Assembly: GCF_025399195.1 (NCBI RefSeq)
Contig: NW_026252113.1
Coordinates: forward strand, 1 to 64,000
Direction: 5' to 3'
Length of the DNA: 64,000 nucleotides
Source: Umbelopsis ramanniana AG
Lineage: Eukaryota > Mucoromycota > Umbelopsidomycetes > Umbelopsidales > Umbelopsidaceae
Positions 47,862-58,896 of the stretch are shown in pieces; the stretch's first letter is position 1, and the number at the start of each line of letters is the position of its first letter. A model generated the notes under the pieces. That model searched no databases. It worked only from the letters and a program-made list of their open reading frames with translations, and was not told where the DNA came from. A program made the position numbers and the translations under genes.

Positions 47862-50800
47862 ATGTCGGACGTTGCTTCCATTACTCCCGCTAGAAATCAC
47901 GCTGAGGGCATGGATCACGACCATGGCAGTATGCATAGCAATGATGCTGATGAATATTATGAGAAGCCTCCTCAAAAGAAACGGTTCTATCGCCAAAAGA
48001 AGTACTGGATCATTTGCGGTGTTATCTCGGCCATCGTTACCCTCGTTGTTGTTCTTCTCATTGTTTTCGTATTTTTCCCCATGATCGCCCAATCCATTAT
48101 CAACCATTCAGGCATTAATGTTCAGAGCGCCAGTATCTCTTTCACTCCTCCTGCGTCCAACACGAATCAAAAGCGACAGGACACTCCATTCGTAGCCAAT
48201 GGAAACGATACCTTTTACATGCAGGTATGCAAGTCCGCCCGCCTAACCTTGTGCCTGCCTGTGATATTCCCTGACACTGACTTTCAAAATTATATTGCCT
48301 TTATTTTAGATGGTAGCCGGTTTAACCAACACTGGCCCATTCCCTGCTGATCTTAAATTCACCAGCCCTATCACCATCTCGTACAAGCAAAACGAGATTG
48401 GTAGGGTCGAACTTCCAGCAACACACGTTTCTGGCGGTAAAGGTACCTTGGAATCTAACACAGTTTTCAATATCACCAACCCTGATGCCTTCAATGCTTT
48501 TGCTGTTGACATGTTGGCTGTTGAAAGCTTTGTTTGGACCATGCAGGCAAGCTTGGATGTTACTGCCTTGTCCAGAACTGCTCACGTCAATCTTAAAAAA
48601 GATGTTACCATTGGTGGCATGAACGGTTTCCCCGCAGTCAAGATCACTTCATTCGCTCTTCCAGGCGATGACCCAGCGGGCGGTATCCAACTTTCTCTTG
48701 GTACTCAATTGACCAACCCATCTCCCATTGGTGTCTATCTTGGAACCATCCAACTGTCCGTCAGTTACCAAGATGTCTACCTCGGTCCAGTTTCAGCCAC
48801 CAACGTCAATTTGGCTCCCGGAGATAATAATATCACATTGAATGGCCGCTTGGTTCCTCAAACCGATGTTAACAACCTCAACATTGTTAGTGACATGTTC
48901 TCTCGTTACATTGCCGGTGAAGTCTCCAATACCACCGCTAAAGGTATTTCTGCTGCTCCCGATGGTGTTAACCCTGTATCTTGGTTGTCCAATGGCTTCC
49001 AGACCGTTCAACTCCATGTCGGACTTGCTGCTTCTGAAAAACTTCAGCTCATCCACGGAGTTAGCCTCGGTAATCTTGATTTGGCTTTCACCAACCAAAC
49101 TGCTTATAGCCCTCTCTCGACGGCTCCTCAAGTTACTGCCAATTTCAGTGTACCCTTCGGTTTCTCATTGAATATCACTGAAGTCACTCAGAACATTACC
49201 CTTGGTACCAATTCTACTGGCCCCATTGCTCTTTTGTCGTCTGGTTACGTTAACTCTACCAGTGACCAAAAAGCCGGTATCCTCAATTTTGCTCTCAACA
49301 ATGCTCCTCTTCAGGTCTATCCTGAACAACATGAGGCTTTCAATGAGTTCACCTACAATTTGACTGGTGCTAACGTTTTTGAATTCAACGTTGCTGGTAA
49401 CGCTACTGTTGTCACTTCCACTCCTATTGGTGTCGTCAAGTTGTCCAACGTTCCTTTGAATGCTGTCACTTCTCTCAATGGCCTTCAGTTCCTCAACAGT
49501 ACACCCACCACCATCAATGGTCTCGATGTTACTGGAGGTACAACTGACAATTTGATTATGGTCATCAATACTACCATGTACAACCCTTCAAGCGTCCAAA
49601 TTTCCGCTGGTGATGTCAGCCTTTTGATGGGATCTGATGGTACTCAACTTGGAACAGTCACTCTTCCCAACTTGGTCCTCCAACGTGGCAGCAACACTCT
49701 CCAGGCTACTGCTCTTTTCAACCCCAAGGCCACCACCGTTGGTCAGAACTTGCTCACCACTTTTGTTGCTGGAAAGGCTAATAATGTCACCATTGGCGGT
49801 TATGCCAATAGCACCATTATTGAGTCTCTTGCCTATGCTTTCGGAAACATAAGCTTGGGCTCCGTTCTCCCTGGTCTTCAGTCTCAATTGATTCAATCTG
49901 CTGGCTTAACTGTTTACACCAACACTGTTCAAACCAATGTGGCCGGTACCACCGTCACCATTGCCAACCCCTTCAGTGCTGGTCTCTCCATCACTCAAGT
50001 CAAGGCTGCTGTCACATACGCTGGAATGCCCGTAGGCAACATTGATGCTGATATCAGCAGCAACCCTATCGTCATTGGAGGAAAGACCACTGCTGCTTCT
50101 CCTGCTATTCCTATCACCATGAACTTGGAACCCGCTGCTGTAGCTCTTTTGCTTCGCGATAACGCCAACAGTGCCGGCTTGAACCTTCAACCTATTGATG
50201 CCTTGCTTACCATGGGTGGCTTCAATATCCAAGGTCAACAGCAAATCCAAGGAACTGCTGACTTGTTCAATGGTTTCAACATCTCTGACTTTGTCATCAA
50301 GGCTTTCACTAACTTGCATGTTGATCTTCAACTTTCCTCCGTTCTCAACATTGGTCAATATACCGATACCCTCGATATTGTGCAGACCAACGTTCCTACC
50401 AAGACAGATAATACCATCACATACTTGATTCCTGTTGTCGGCCAACCCATTGTTCAGTCTATCATCAATCAAGCTGCCATGACTTTCTCCAGCGCTATTT
50501 TGTCTGATGCCACCAATTCGGCTTTCACTGTTCAGCTCAATGGTCAAATTACTGGTACTGGTCCTTTCGCTGCTACCATTGGTTTCCCAGCTCCTCTCAC
50601 TGTGGCCTGGAATGGAAGAAACATTGGTCAAGTCACCATGCCTAACATTCAAACTGTTGCTGATGTCGGTGCTACCTTCAATGTCTCTGCTCACTTCGCC
50701 GTCACTGATGAATCAGCCATGGCTGATTTCAGTGCATACATGTTGCTCGAAAAGGATTTCGTCTGGGATATCTCTTCCACCGATGTCTCCGTCACCGCTA

Positions 50801-52908
50801 TGGATTACACTTTCACCAACCTCAGCATGACCAAGTCCGTTACCCTTCTCGGTATGGCTGGTCTTGTCAACGATGTGAAGATCAACTCGTTCAACTTGCC
50901 TGCCAATGATCCTTCCGGTGGTATTTCCCTCGTTTTGCAAACTACCTTGACCAACCCATCTCAAGTTGGTGTTAGTCTTCAAGGTCTTGGTTTTGAATCT
51001 TTCTTCGGTGATGTTGATATTGGTCCAGTCGCTGGTACCAATGTCAACCTTCCTCCTCAAGGTACCGCCCAGGTTCAAATGACAGGTCGACTCGTTAAGC
51101 AATCCAGTGACGCTGGTCTCTCTGCTTTGGAAACTTTGTTCAACAACTACCTTGGCCACAAGGAAACCGCGCTCTCCGTCAAGGGCTCTTCTGCGTCTGG
51201 CCCATCTGGTCAAATCAACTGGCTCTCTGAAGCCTTCCAGAAGCTTACCATCAACAATGTTATGCTTCCTGGAGGTCCTGAAAACATGACTCTCATTCCT
51301 GCTGTGGCTATCAAGCAGTTCACCTTTGATTTCACCAAGGGTGCTTACTCTCCTGATTCCAGCTCTAATGATATTGAGGCTCAATTCAAGAATCCTTTCG
51401 GTTTCCCATTGTCCATTACTGGCTTGCAGGAAACCATCGAGACTTCAGCTGCAGGTCATGATATGGCTACTTTGGCTCCTCCTTTCAGCCCTGCTACCAC
51501 CGATACTTCGACTGGTATCATCAAGACTGGATTTGAGCACGTTCCTTTCAACGTTCACAGTGGTGCCGAACCTGTCTTCAATGCCTTCGTTCAAGGTCTC
51601 ACTTTGACCTCGGGCGGTACTCTTGGTCTCAAGGGTAATATTAGCAAGACTGCTGTGTCCACTGCTGCTGGTGACTTCAACTTGGCTGGCATTTCCTATG
51701 ATGTCCAAAGCACTCTTGCTGGTAAGTGATCCCTTTGATTTTATAGTTAAAAGATGCACATGCACCAAATTCTGAATTGTCCTAACTTGCTCTCCTGTGT
51801 AGGCTTCAATGATTTCGGTGGTCAATTCACTATTGATCAAAGCACCGTTTCTATTTCTGGCGCTACCCCTCAATATGTGATCATCAAGATGACCATCGCT
51901 ATGAACAACCCATCGTTTATCACCATTACTATTGGTGACATTCAATTCGATACCCTTGTTTCAGGCGTCAATATTGGTCCCACCATCTTGAAGAGTCTTA
52001 CTATCGCTCCAGGAACCCAAAACTACCTAGCTGAATTCCACTTGACTCCCATGGGTGGTAACAACGCCGTAGTCTCTGCCATTCTCTCTGGTTATTTGCA
52101 AAAGCAAACATTGGCGCTCACTGTTAAGGGCTCAGATAACTCTACCTCCATTGCCTCGCTCAAGCAAGGTTTGGCTGGTGTCAGTCTTACTGGCTCTCTT
52201 ACCGGTATCGATGCTCACCTTATTACTGGAGGTGTGGTCGAGGATTTAAGTCTTGATCTTGCTCATCTGGCTATTGGAGCTAGTACTCTCATCACCCTCC
52301 AAAATCCATTGGACGTTGCTTTCTCTATTACCGGCCTTAAGGCTGCTATTTACTACAAGGGAACTTCTTACTTTGAGCTTGCTTCCATTGACTACACCTT
52401 CCCATCACCCTTCACTATCGGTGCCAAGAGCTCGGCTACTTCTGGAAAGATTCCCATTACCTTCATCGATCCTTTGGGCCATCTCATCGACCTTGCTGAA
52501 ATCTTGGTCGCCAAGAGCATTGTTGTTGATATCAGTCAAAATGCCACTGTGGTCGTTGGCGATGGTTTCAATAATGTCCTCACCTACAGCCAAGCTGGTG
52601 TCACCATTCAAAATGAGATCATAGAAAGCACCATCCAAGAGATCCTCGGTGCCCTTGGTATCAAGGTCGGCGGCCCCAACGCTCTGATCGCTAATGTTTC
52701 TTCATCTGCTACTGGTGTCTCCGCTACCACCGCACCCTCAGGTGCTCTTCCTACCCTGCTCGACCCCTCTACCACTACCACTACCGCCTCTCCTACTACT
52801 ACTCCGGCTGCTAATGACAAGTCTACCACTACTACTACTACCACTACGTCTTCTCCTGCTGCTGCTGCCACCAGCAAGAGCGGAGTCTGGCCTTTCAACC
52901 TCTTTTAA
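47862..52908 (+). CDS. Giant single-pass membrane protein, DUF3712/LEA-like repeats (paralogue B)
   Basis: Three exons (47862-48224, 48310-51721, 51803-52908) sum to 4881 nt, 1626 aa. Intron positions match paralogue A, and exon 2 is 3412 nt in both, so the central ectodomain is collinear without net indels (constant offset 8157). It has the same topology: basic cytosolic patch, TM helix at about 49-73, sequon-rich ectodomain with the large module twice (FALPGDDPAGGI... and FNLPANDPSGGI...). It lacks the Val-Gly-Asp-Thr tandem repeats of A. A Thr/Ser-rich tail ends GVWPFNLF, mirroring the WPFN ending of A. One 182-nt tract is nearly identical to A. Likely role: cell-surface or wall-associated structural protein; no enzyme motif is visible. 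Confidence 0.85.
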
Positions 52909-54009
52909 GAAGCTTACCCCTTCGTTTAGGATCCCTTTGAATAAATCGGTAGACTCGTCGTTGTTTTCTTGAACAGAGAATTTTTTTTAATTCGTTTTAC
53001 ATATTTTTTTTTATATATTATCTTATCTCTTTTCTTTCATTCCTTTCAAAATGTAATCTGATCTGATTTGTAATGCCATACCTACTTTGAAAGTGGAAAT
53101 ATTATAGCCCCGGCAGTATTTGATATTCTGTGTGCGCATAATGTATTGGTTTTAAAGTGGATTGGGCAGTAAGCATTGTAGTCACCATTGAGTTCCATGA
53201 AGGTGTTTGAAGTTGAATTGTTTTATCCAATACTAGTCAAGTAGCAAAGGGCTATTTGACGGAACTGTAACCTCATATTCAGATTCAAACGAATCAAACT
53301 TTGACCTGACATAGAAACACTCAATCGACGCTTTTTTCATACATGGAGTAGTGGACTGCAGTTGTCTGAAACTATGCAATTATGAATTTCGCTCTGACCG
53401 AATACTGGACTGAAATAATTTGAGCCGTTGAAACGCAGCGGTACAATTTAAAGGAAGTTATATGCAACAATAAATTTAATGGCAATTTGTGTTTTCAAAT
53501 AATGAGCAGCCGACAACCCAGGTAGCACGTCAAAGAACTTGTGAAAGCGTAATGTGCTTGCATCAGATAGTAGAAGAGAAAAGACGCTGTTTCTATGTAT
53601 TTGGTGTGTAGGCTGGACTGAAATAGCATTGAGGCAGGTTTGCTGAGTATAAGGCGGGGATACATTTTTTAATCATGGGCGATCAGTTGCATACTTCACT
53701 TTTACTTTCAAATTCACTATTGCTTCTCCAAGAATCCTTTGCGAAATGGCCATTACATAAAATATAGAAAGTGCTTTACGCCACATAACTTGCCTTCTTT
53801 GCCATACAATGCTTTCCTGCTTTGTTGCTCACGCGACAAGGCGGTGTCCTGTAAAGCCTGACATACTCTTTGGACAACTGCGTCCAGCACTACTACTAGT
53901 CGTTGCAATACTTGGTATATGCTCACACAAACAAAAACTCAACCAACTGAAAACATCAATGCTACCACCAATGCGGGGAAGACCAGTGTAACCTTTACCG
54001 AAAACAGCT
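52909..54009. other. Intergenic region between paralogue B and the F-box gene
   Basis: 1.1 kb with GAATAAAT near 52938 as possible poly(A) signal. Short ORFs only; no recognisable element. Confidence 0.5.
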
Positions 54010-55973
54010 ATGGGCACTGGGTTGGTGCCTGGGAAAGAGCTCATAGCAACAAACAACTTTTGCGATTCACACCTCAATCACATCACTCGACTCCATCCCA
54101 ACATGCTCTATCACGGAAATTCATTTTTGAACTACGACCTTTGGATGAACATAACGTCGTACTTGGAAGTCCAAGACGTTTTGAACGCCTCCATGTCCTG
54201 CCGAGCTTGGTATAGGCAGCTGGCCCATCAATCTCTGTGGGAAAAAGTATATACCAGTATACTTCCTGGTTATCCAACTGACCATTTTCGAATTAATCAT
54301 GATATATTGAACTGCGCTCGGCCTGAATTCGTTTCAATGGACGGAAATGGGCCTGCAATGCTGAGCAAGTGGTATAAGACATCATGGAAGCAGCGGGCAG
54401 TGTATCTGGCGCATATCCTTCGCGTACAATCGGCGGTTATATCAACCATGAGGCAAAAGACAAAAGCGTTCTTGGACATACCAGCCCAGCCATTGCATGA
54501 TGTCGAGCGAATTAATCGGTTCGAGCGGACCTATGGTGCCACCTTTCCCATTGACTTTGTCATTTTTGCAATTTACTTTGCACATCACCTGCGAGTGGAC
54601 CAATCCAATCGCCATGAACCCAGTATGGGGCTTGTGTCAGGAGAATGCTTTGAAAACCCTCATTTGTGGAAGTACTGGGCTGACAAATTCAACTTTCAGG
54701 CCTTGAATTTAGGCAACTCACAGCAGCCGATTATCATGGAGGGATATGGACCACTGCAAGACCAAACCTTTCGCAACATGATGATCTTCCCTTTCTCGCA
54801 ACTCACCAAATGCGACGAGTTGAACAAGGCACAATTTCTTGGAATGGCGCTCAGTAGAGATAACAGTTTCCCTCCCATGCGACCAAAAAATGGCCGGCTC
54901 CCCCATGTTCCTGATGATAGCAACTTGGAAGACGCTTCAGGGTTTGTTTATCGGGCATCTTTCACTGCTTTGCAAGAGAAGACATATGGATTAGAAGCCT
55001 TATGCGAAAGCTTCACTGACTACCTCGTTCAATACACGGGTGTAGTACTAGAGTACGGGGATGTACCTCAATATGGCCGAATCGGCTTTGTGGACTTGAT
55101 GATAGGGTTACCAAGAGACCATTCTCCAAAGATATCCATTTTGTTACCGCACGCTCTTGATTGGGACATTGGTAGTTACCTTCCCACTGAATTCACTCTC
55201 ATGGACTCAAGCATTCCAGTCTTTACATCACTTGAACATCAAATCGATTGTAGTTATTCGAAGGCAGTTGACAATTTGGGCTACGCAACAGAAAGCTCAG
55301 TAGCGGTACCTCCAAGGCAATTATTTATGGCTGCACAGGATCAACATCGGCACAATCAACTTCACAGTCGTCATGATGTAAAAGCACCAAAACCAAACAC
55401 AATTAAACTGGCTGATTTTGGCACCGGACAATATCCACCAGTAATGACCATTCGATTGCCCTTAGATGTATACCAGCGTCTCATGGAACAAGCTGAAGAG
55501 TGGATATCTACTTCAGGATGTAAGTGCGATATATTCTTAGAAATTTTCACCCTTTACTAATTTATGACATTCTCATCTTACCAGCGACGTTGGGGACGAT
55601 AACTAGACAGGTGGACGGAACACAGCTGCAAGTAATTCGACACATCACTTCTGATATGATGGGCCTGTATCACCTGCACCATAGATGTATGCCAGTTTCA
55701 TTGTTCTACGACACGGCTGAGCGAACGGCGTATGATTTCATCTTGACAAGCAAGGAATTTTATGACCATGTCAAGGCTTTGGAGACCGAAATTATCAAAT
55801 ACTCGGCTTTTGAGCTTGGGGTTATTGCCAAGCGCTTCAAGCACCAGTTGAACCATTTGGGGTATTTAATAGGACGTTTTGAGAACCCGAAGACGGACTG
55901 GATGGTTCGAGTTAAGGCAGACCTTGGCGAGATTCCTAGCTTGACTTGGAATGAATTTAATTCAAAGTGTTAG
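54010..55973 (+). CDS. F-box protein with SMI1/KNR4-like region
   Basis: Two exons (54010-55519, 55585-55973) sum to 1899 nt, 632 aa. An F-box lies at about residues 40-80 (YDLWMNITSYLEVQDVL...CRAWYRQLAHQSLWEKVY). After it a segment reads VERINRFERTYGATFPIDFVIFAIYF, which fits the start of a SMI1/KNR4 fold (I-x2-FE-x3-G-x2-FP-D). The rest (LSRDNSFPPMRP, GYGPLQDQTFRNMMIFPFSQL, KVDLG-like C-terminus) is not assigned; an ApaG-like or Fbx3-like layout is possible, because human FBXO3 combines an F-box, a SUKH/SMI1 region and ApaG. It would act as substrate receptor of an SCF ubiquitin ligase. A Met at 54103 just before the F-box is an alternative start. Confidence 0.72.
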
Positions 55974-56469
55974 TTTGGATCATCCTTCTTCTCCTTAAAG
56001 AGCAATAAATGACCACAGGCTTTTTGATGTACTCATTGAGACGTAACATAGAACACGACTTGCTGGCAATAGTCAATGTTATTATTCCTTGTTAAGTCTC
56101 ATAAAGCGTGCCTTGACACATTGAATCGTTAAATTTACTGAGTTAACATCGTTGTTATCCCCGTGTGGGTACTACCTTATTGGGCGTACGGACCCCTCAA
56201 TGGCTTACGTTGCATCATTCGCAGCTTGCATTGTAGCCGATACCGAGCTGGTCTTTCTCCATTGTATAAAATAACCAATTAAATCAATCGATTTGCTTTA
56301 TCATAACAGTTTCAATGAAATCAAAGCGTTTTCATGATCGTTACGGCGGATCGTGAGCTCAAGGAATCGGCAAATTGCATGTGGCGCTCCAGGACTGGCA
56401 ACTTTCCGCCGTGGCTGGAATGAAGTCTCAAAAAAGTGCCTGACTCTTACCGTTCATGCTGTTGCGGTC
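55974..56469. promoter_or_regulatory. Upstream region of the arginyl-tRNA synthetase gene
   Basis: 496 bp. TATAAAATA lies at about 56265, roughly 200 bp before the ATG. The same frame is open from a GTG at 56353, but there is no ATG before 56470. Confidence 0.4.
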
Positions 56470-58438
56470 ATGGCAAGGCGAGTTTTTAAAGAGGCTATAG
56501 CACGTCAACTATCCCATATCTCGGGAATCAAGCATAACATTCTAGAGACCGCCATTGAAATACCAAAAAATAGAACACATGGCGAATTCGCGATACCCTT
56601 ACCGAAAGTCATTGGCAAATCCAACCAGTCAGTTGGGACTCCTGTGGAATGGGCTAAGCAGCTTGCGTCAAAGGTACGCATTGGAACGACACACAATGTT
56701 AAAAGCTACTAAAACACCTTACTAAATGTCGCCTGTGCTCAGTTTCAAGCTGACCCGTTTATAACTCGAGCAACCGCGGTGGGACCGTTCTTGAACTTTT
56801 CAGTGCAGCCAACCGAGTTTATCCGACGCACACTTGACGATGTCCATCAGAACAAGCAATTATATGGAGCGAACAAATCCTTCGGTCACGGAAAATCGGT
56901 GACCATCGATTACAGTTCGCCCAACATCGCAAAACCATTTCATGCAGGTCATTTACGAAGCACCATACTCGGCAACTTTGTTAAACAGGTCCACCTTGCC
57001 ATGGGCTACAATGTCATTGGCATCAATTACCTTGGAGACTGGGGAAAGCAATACGGTAAATGAAAGGAAACTTATTGCTCATAAATGTGTGTTGGACTAA
57101 CGTACAATTTTTGGTAATCCACTTTTTGATGATAGGACTGTTGGCTGTTGGATTCGAAAAATATGGTGACGAGCTTCTCTTGAAGAAAGACCCTATACAC
57201 CATCTGTATAATGTGTATGTAAAAATTAATAAGGATGCAAAGGAGGACCCCGAAGTCGATAGGCAAGCCAATATGTATTTCAAGCGTATGGAGGACGGTG
57301 ATGAGCAAGCTTTAGAACAGTGGAGCAAATTTCGACAGCTGAGCATCACTTCTTATAAGCAAATCTACAAACGCTTGAACATCGAGTTTGAGCAGTATTC
57401 AGGGGAGTCTGAAGTTAACGACTACATTCCACGCATATACCAATTGCTTCAAGACAAGGAACTCACCTTCAAACAAGACGATGGGACATTAGCTGTGGAT
57501 CTGGAAAAATTCAAACTTGGCAAACCGGTGCTCAAACGATCTGATGGCACCAGTCTTTATCTCACTCGTGACTTGGCCAGCATATTGATGCGATGTGAAC
57601 GTTTTCCAGCAGATCGAGCTGTCTACGTTGTAGGGACAGAGCAAGGACAATACTTGAAGCAAGTATTCAAGATCGCAGACCTCTTGTTTGCAGGACATCA
57701 ATCCATGCCCAAACAGCTGCTTCATGTTCCGTTTGGTCGAATTCATGGCATGTCAACAAGAAAAGGAAGCGTAGTGTTCTTACAGGATATTTTAGACACA
57801 GCAAAGACAAGCATGCTCGACATCATGAAAGAGAATGATGAAAAGTATCGACAGATGCAAGAAGACGTCAACGAGGAGATTGCAGATGTAGTTGGTGCTT
57901 CTGCTGTATTAATACAAGATCTGGCCGCCAAACGAATCAAAGACTATCACTTTTCTTGGAAGAGAATGACAGATGCACGCGGTGATACCGGCGTTTATCT
58001 TCAGTACGCACATGCTCGCTTATGTGGGTAAGTCACTAGCTTCCTTTTAGGTTTAAAACTGCCAACTTCTTTTATCCATGAACTCATGATGTCTCAATTT
58101 TTTTTTTTTACGCTAGCATTGAACGGAAATCAGCAACACCCATTATGGCAGACATTGATGCAGATTTATTGAAGGAGAAGGAGAGCATGGACTTGGCTGT
58201 CATGATATCACAATACCCTGATGTTGTTCAGAGTGCGTTTGAAACCTTAGAGCCATGCACCATCGTCCAATATCTTTTCCACCTTTCTCACGCCATTAGC
58301 TCCGCCAACGCTCAATTGCGAGTTAAAGACGTCCAACCGGACCTTGCAAAGGCACGAATGTCTCTGTTCTGGGCAGCCAAAACGACGTTGGCCAATGGAA
58401 TGCAACTTTTGGGAGTAGAACCTTTGGAACGAATGTAG
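56470..58438 (+). CDS. Arginyl-tRNA synthetase
   Basis: Four exons (56470-56673, 56743-57055, 57136-58027, 58117-58438) sum to 1731 nt, 576 aa, near the fungal ArgRS size (about 600). An N-terminal Add1-like domain precedes the class I catalytic core: HIGH variant KPFHAGHLRST, then NYLGDWGKQYG, TSLYLTRDLAS and VYVVGTEQGQYLKQVF. The KMSKS equivalent is MSTRKG, and the C-terminal DALR anticodon-binding domain (AVMISQYPDVVQSAF...VEPLERM) ends in the family-typical LGVEPLERM. It charges tRNA-Arg. The N-terminus (MARRVFKEAIARQLSHI) is basic and amphipathic, so mitochondrial or dual targeting is possible; yeast has separate genes for the two compartments. Confidence 0.94.
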
Positions 58439-58896
58439 AAGACAATTGATGTCACTGCCATAAACGGCACGTTCGGAATGTTGATGAAAGGAATCTCCTA
58501 CTCACCAGCCACTAGACTGCATTTTTTTTTTCTTCTCTTCTTGTTGTTTGTTCCTTGCCCTTTATTTTTCTTTCATTGCCTTTTGAATTCCCAGTGCGGA
58601 CGTTTGGAAGCACTCCTTGTGTCAGTTCATCTTACCCTGCATCTCTTTCCATTCCCCACTTTGTAAACAATGACCATAGTCATTGTTTAAATTCCCAATT
58701 GTCGGCGGTGCAGACCCTAATTTTTTTTTAATTGAATCATAACAAACACGCTTGTCTCTTTCAATCTCCCATTCGGATTGTCGCCTTCCACCTACCTCTT
58801 CAGATATTGGTGGTTTTGGTTTTTTTTTTTTTTCAGGAACACATTTCTCCCCCCGAGTAACTCAACCCCAAAAACCAGTTTAAGCCCAAACAAATC
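58439..58896. promoter_or_regulatory. Promoter and leader of the WNK-type kinase gene
   Basis: 458 bp, T/C-rich. An inverted repeat ACAATGACCATAGTCATTGT (58665-58684, complementary except for the central pair) lies about 215 bp before the ATG; significance unknown. Poly-T runs near 58719 and 58820. Confidence 0.35.

Noticed and set aside
49906-50694. 262-codon minus-strand ORF antisense to paralogue B (similar ones at 40909-41619, 41749-42201, 50713-51384)
   Set aside because: They lie entirely inside well-supported coding exons and encode Ser/Asn/Gly/Asp-rich sequence mirroring the sense codon bias. They show no domain.
56353-56469. N-terminal extension of the arginyl-tRNA synthetase from 56353
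   Set aside because: The codon at 56353 is GTG, not ATG; the first in-frame ATG is 56470.
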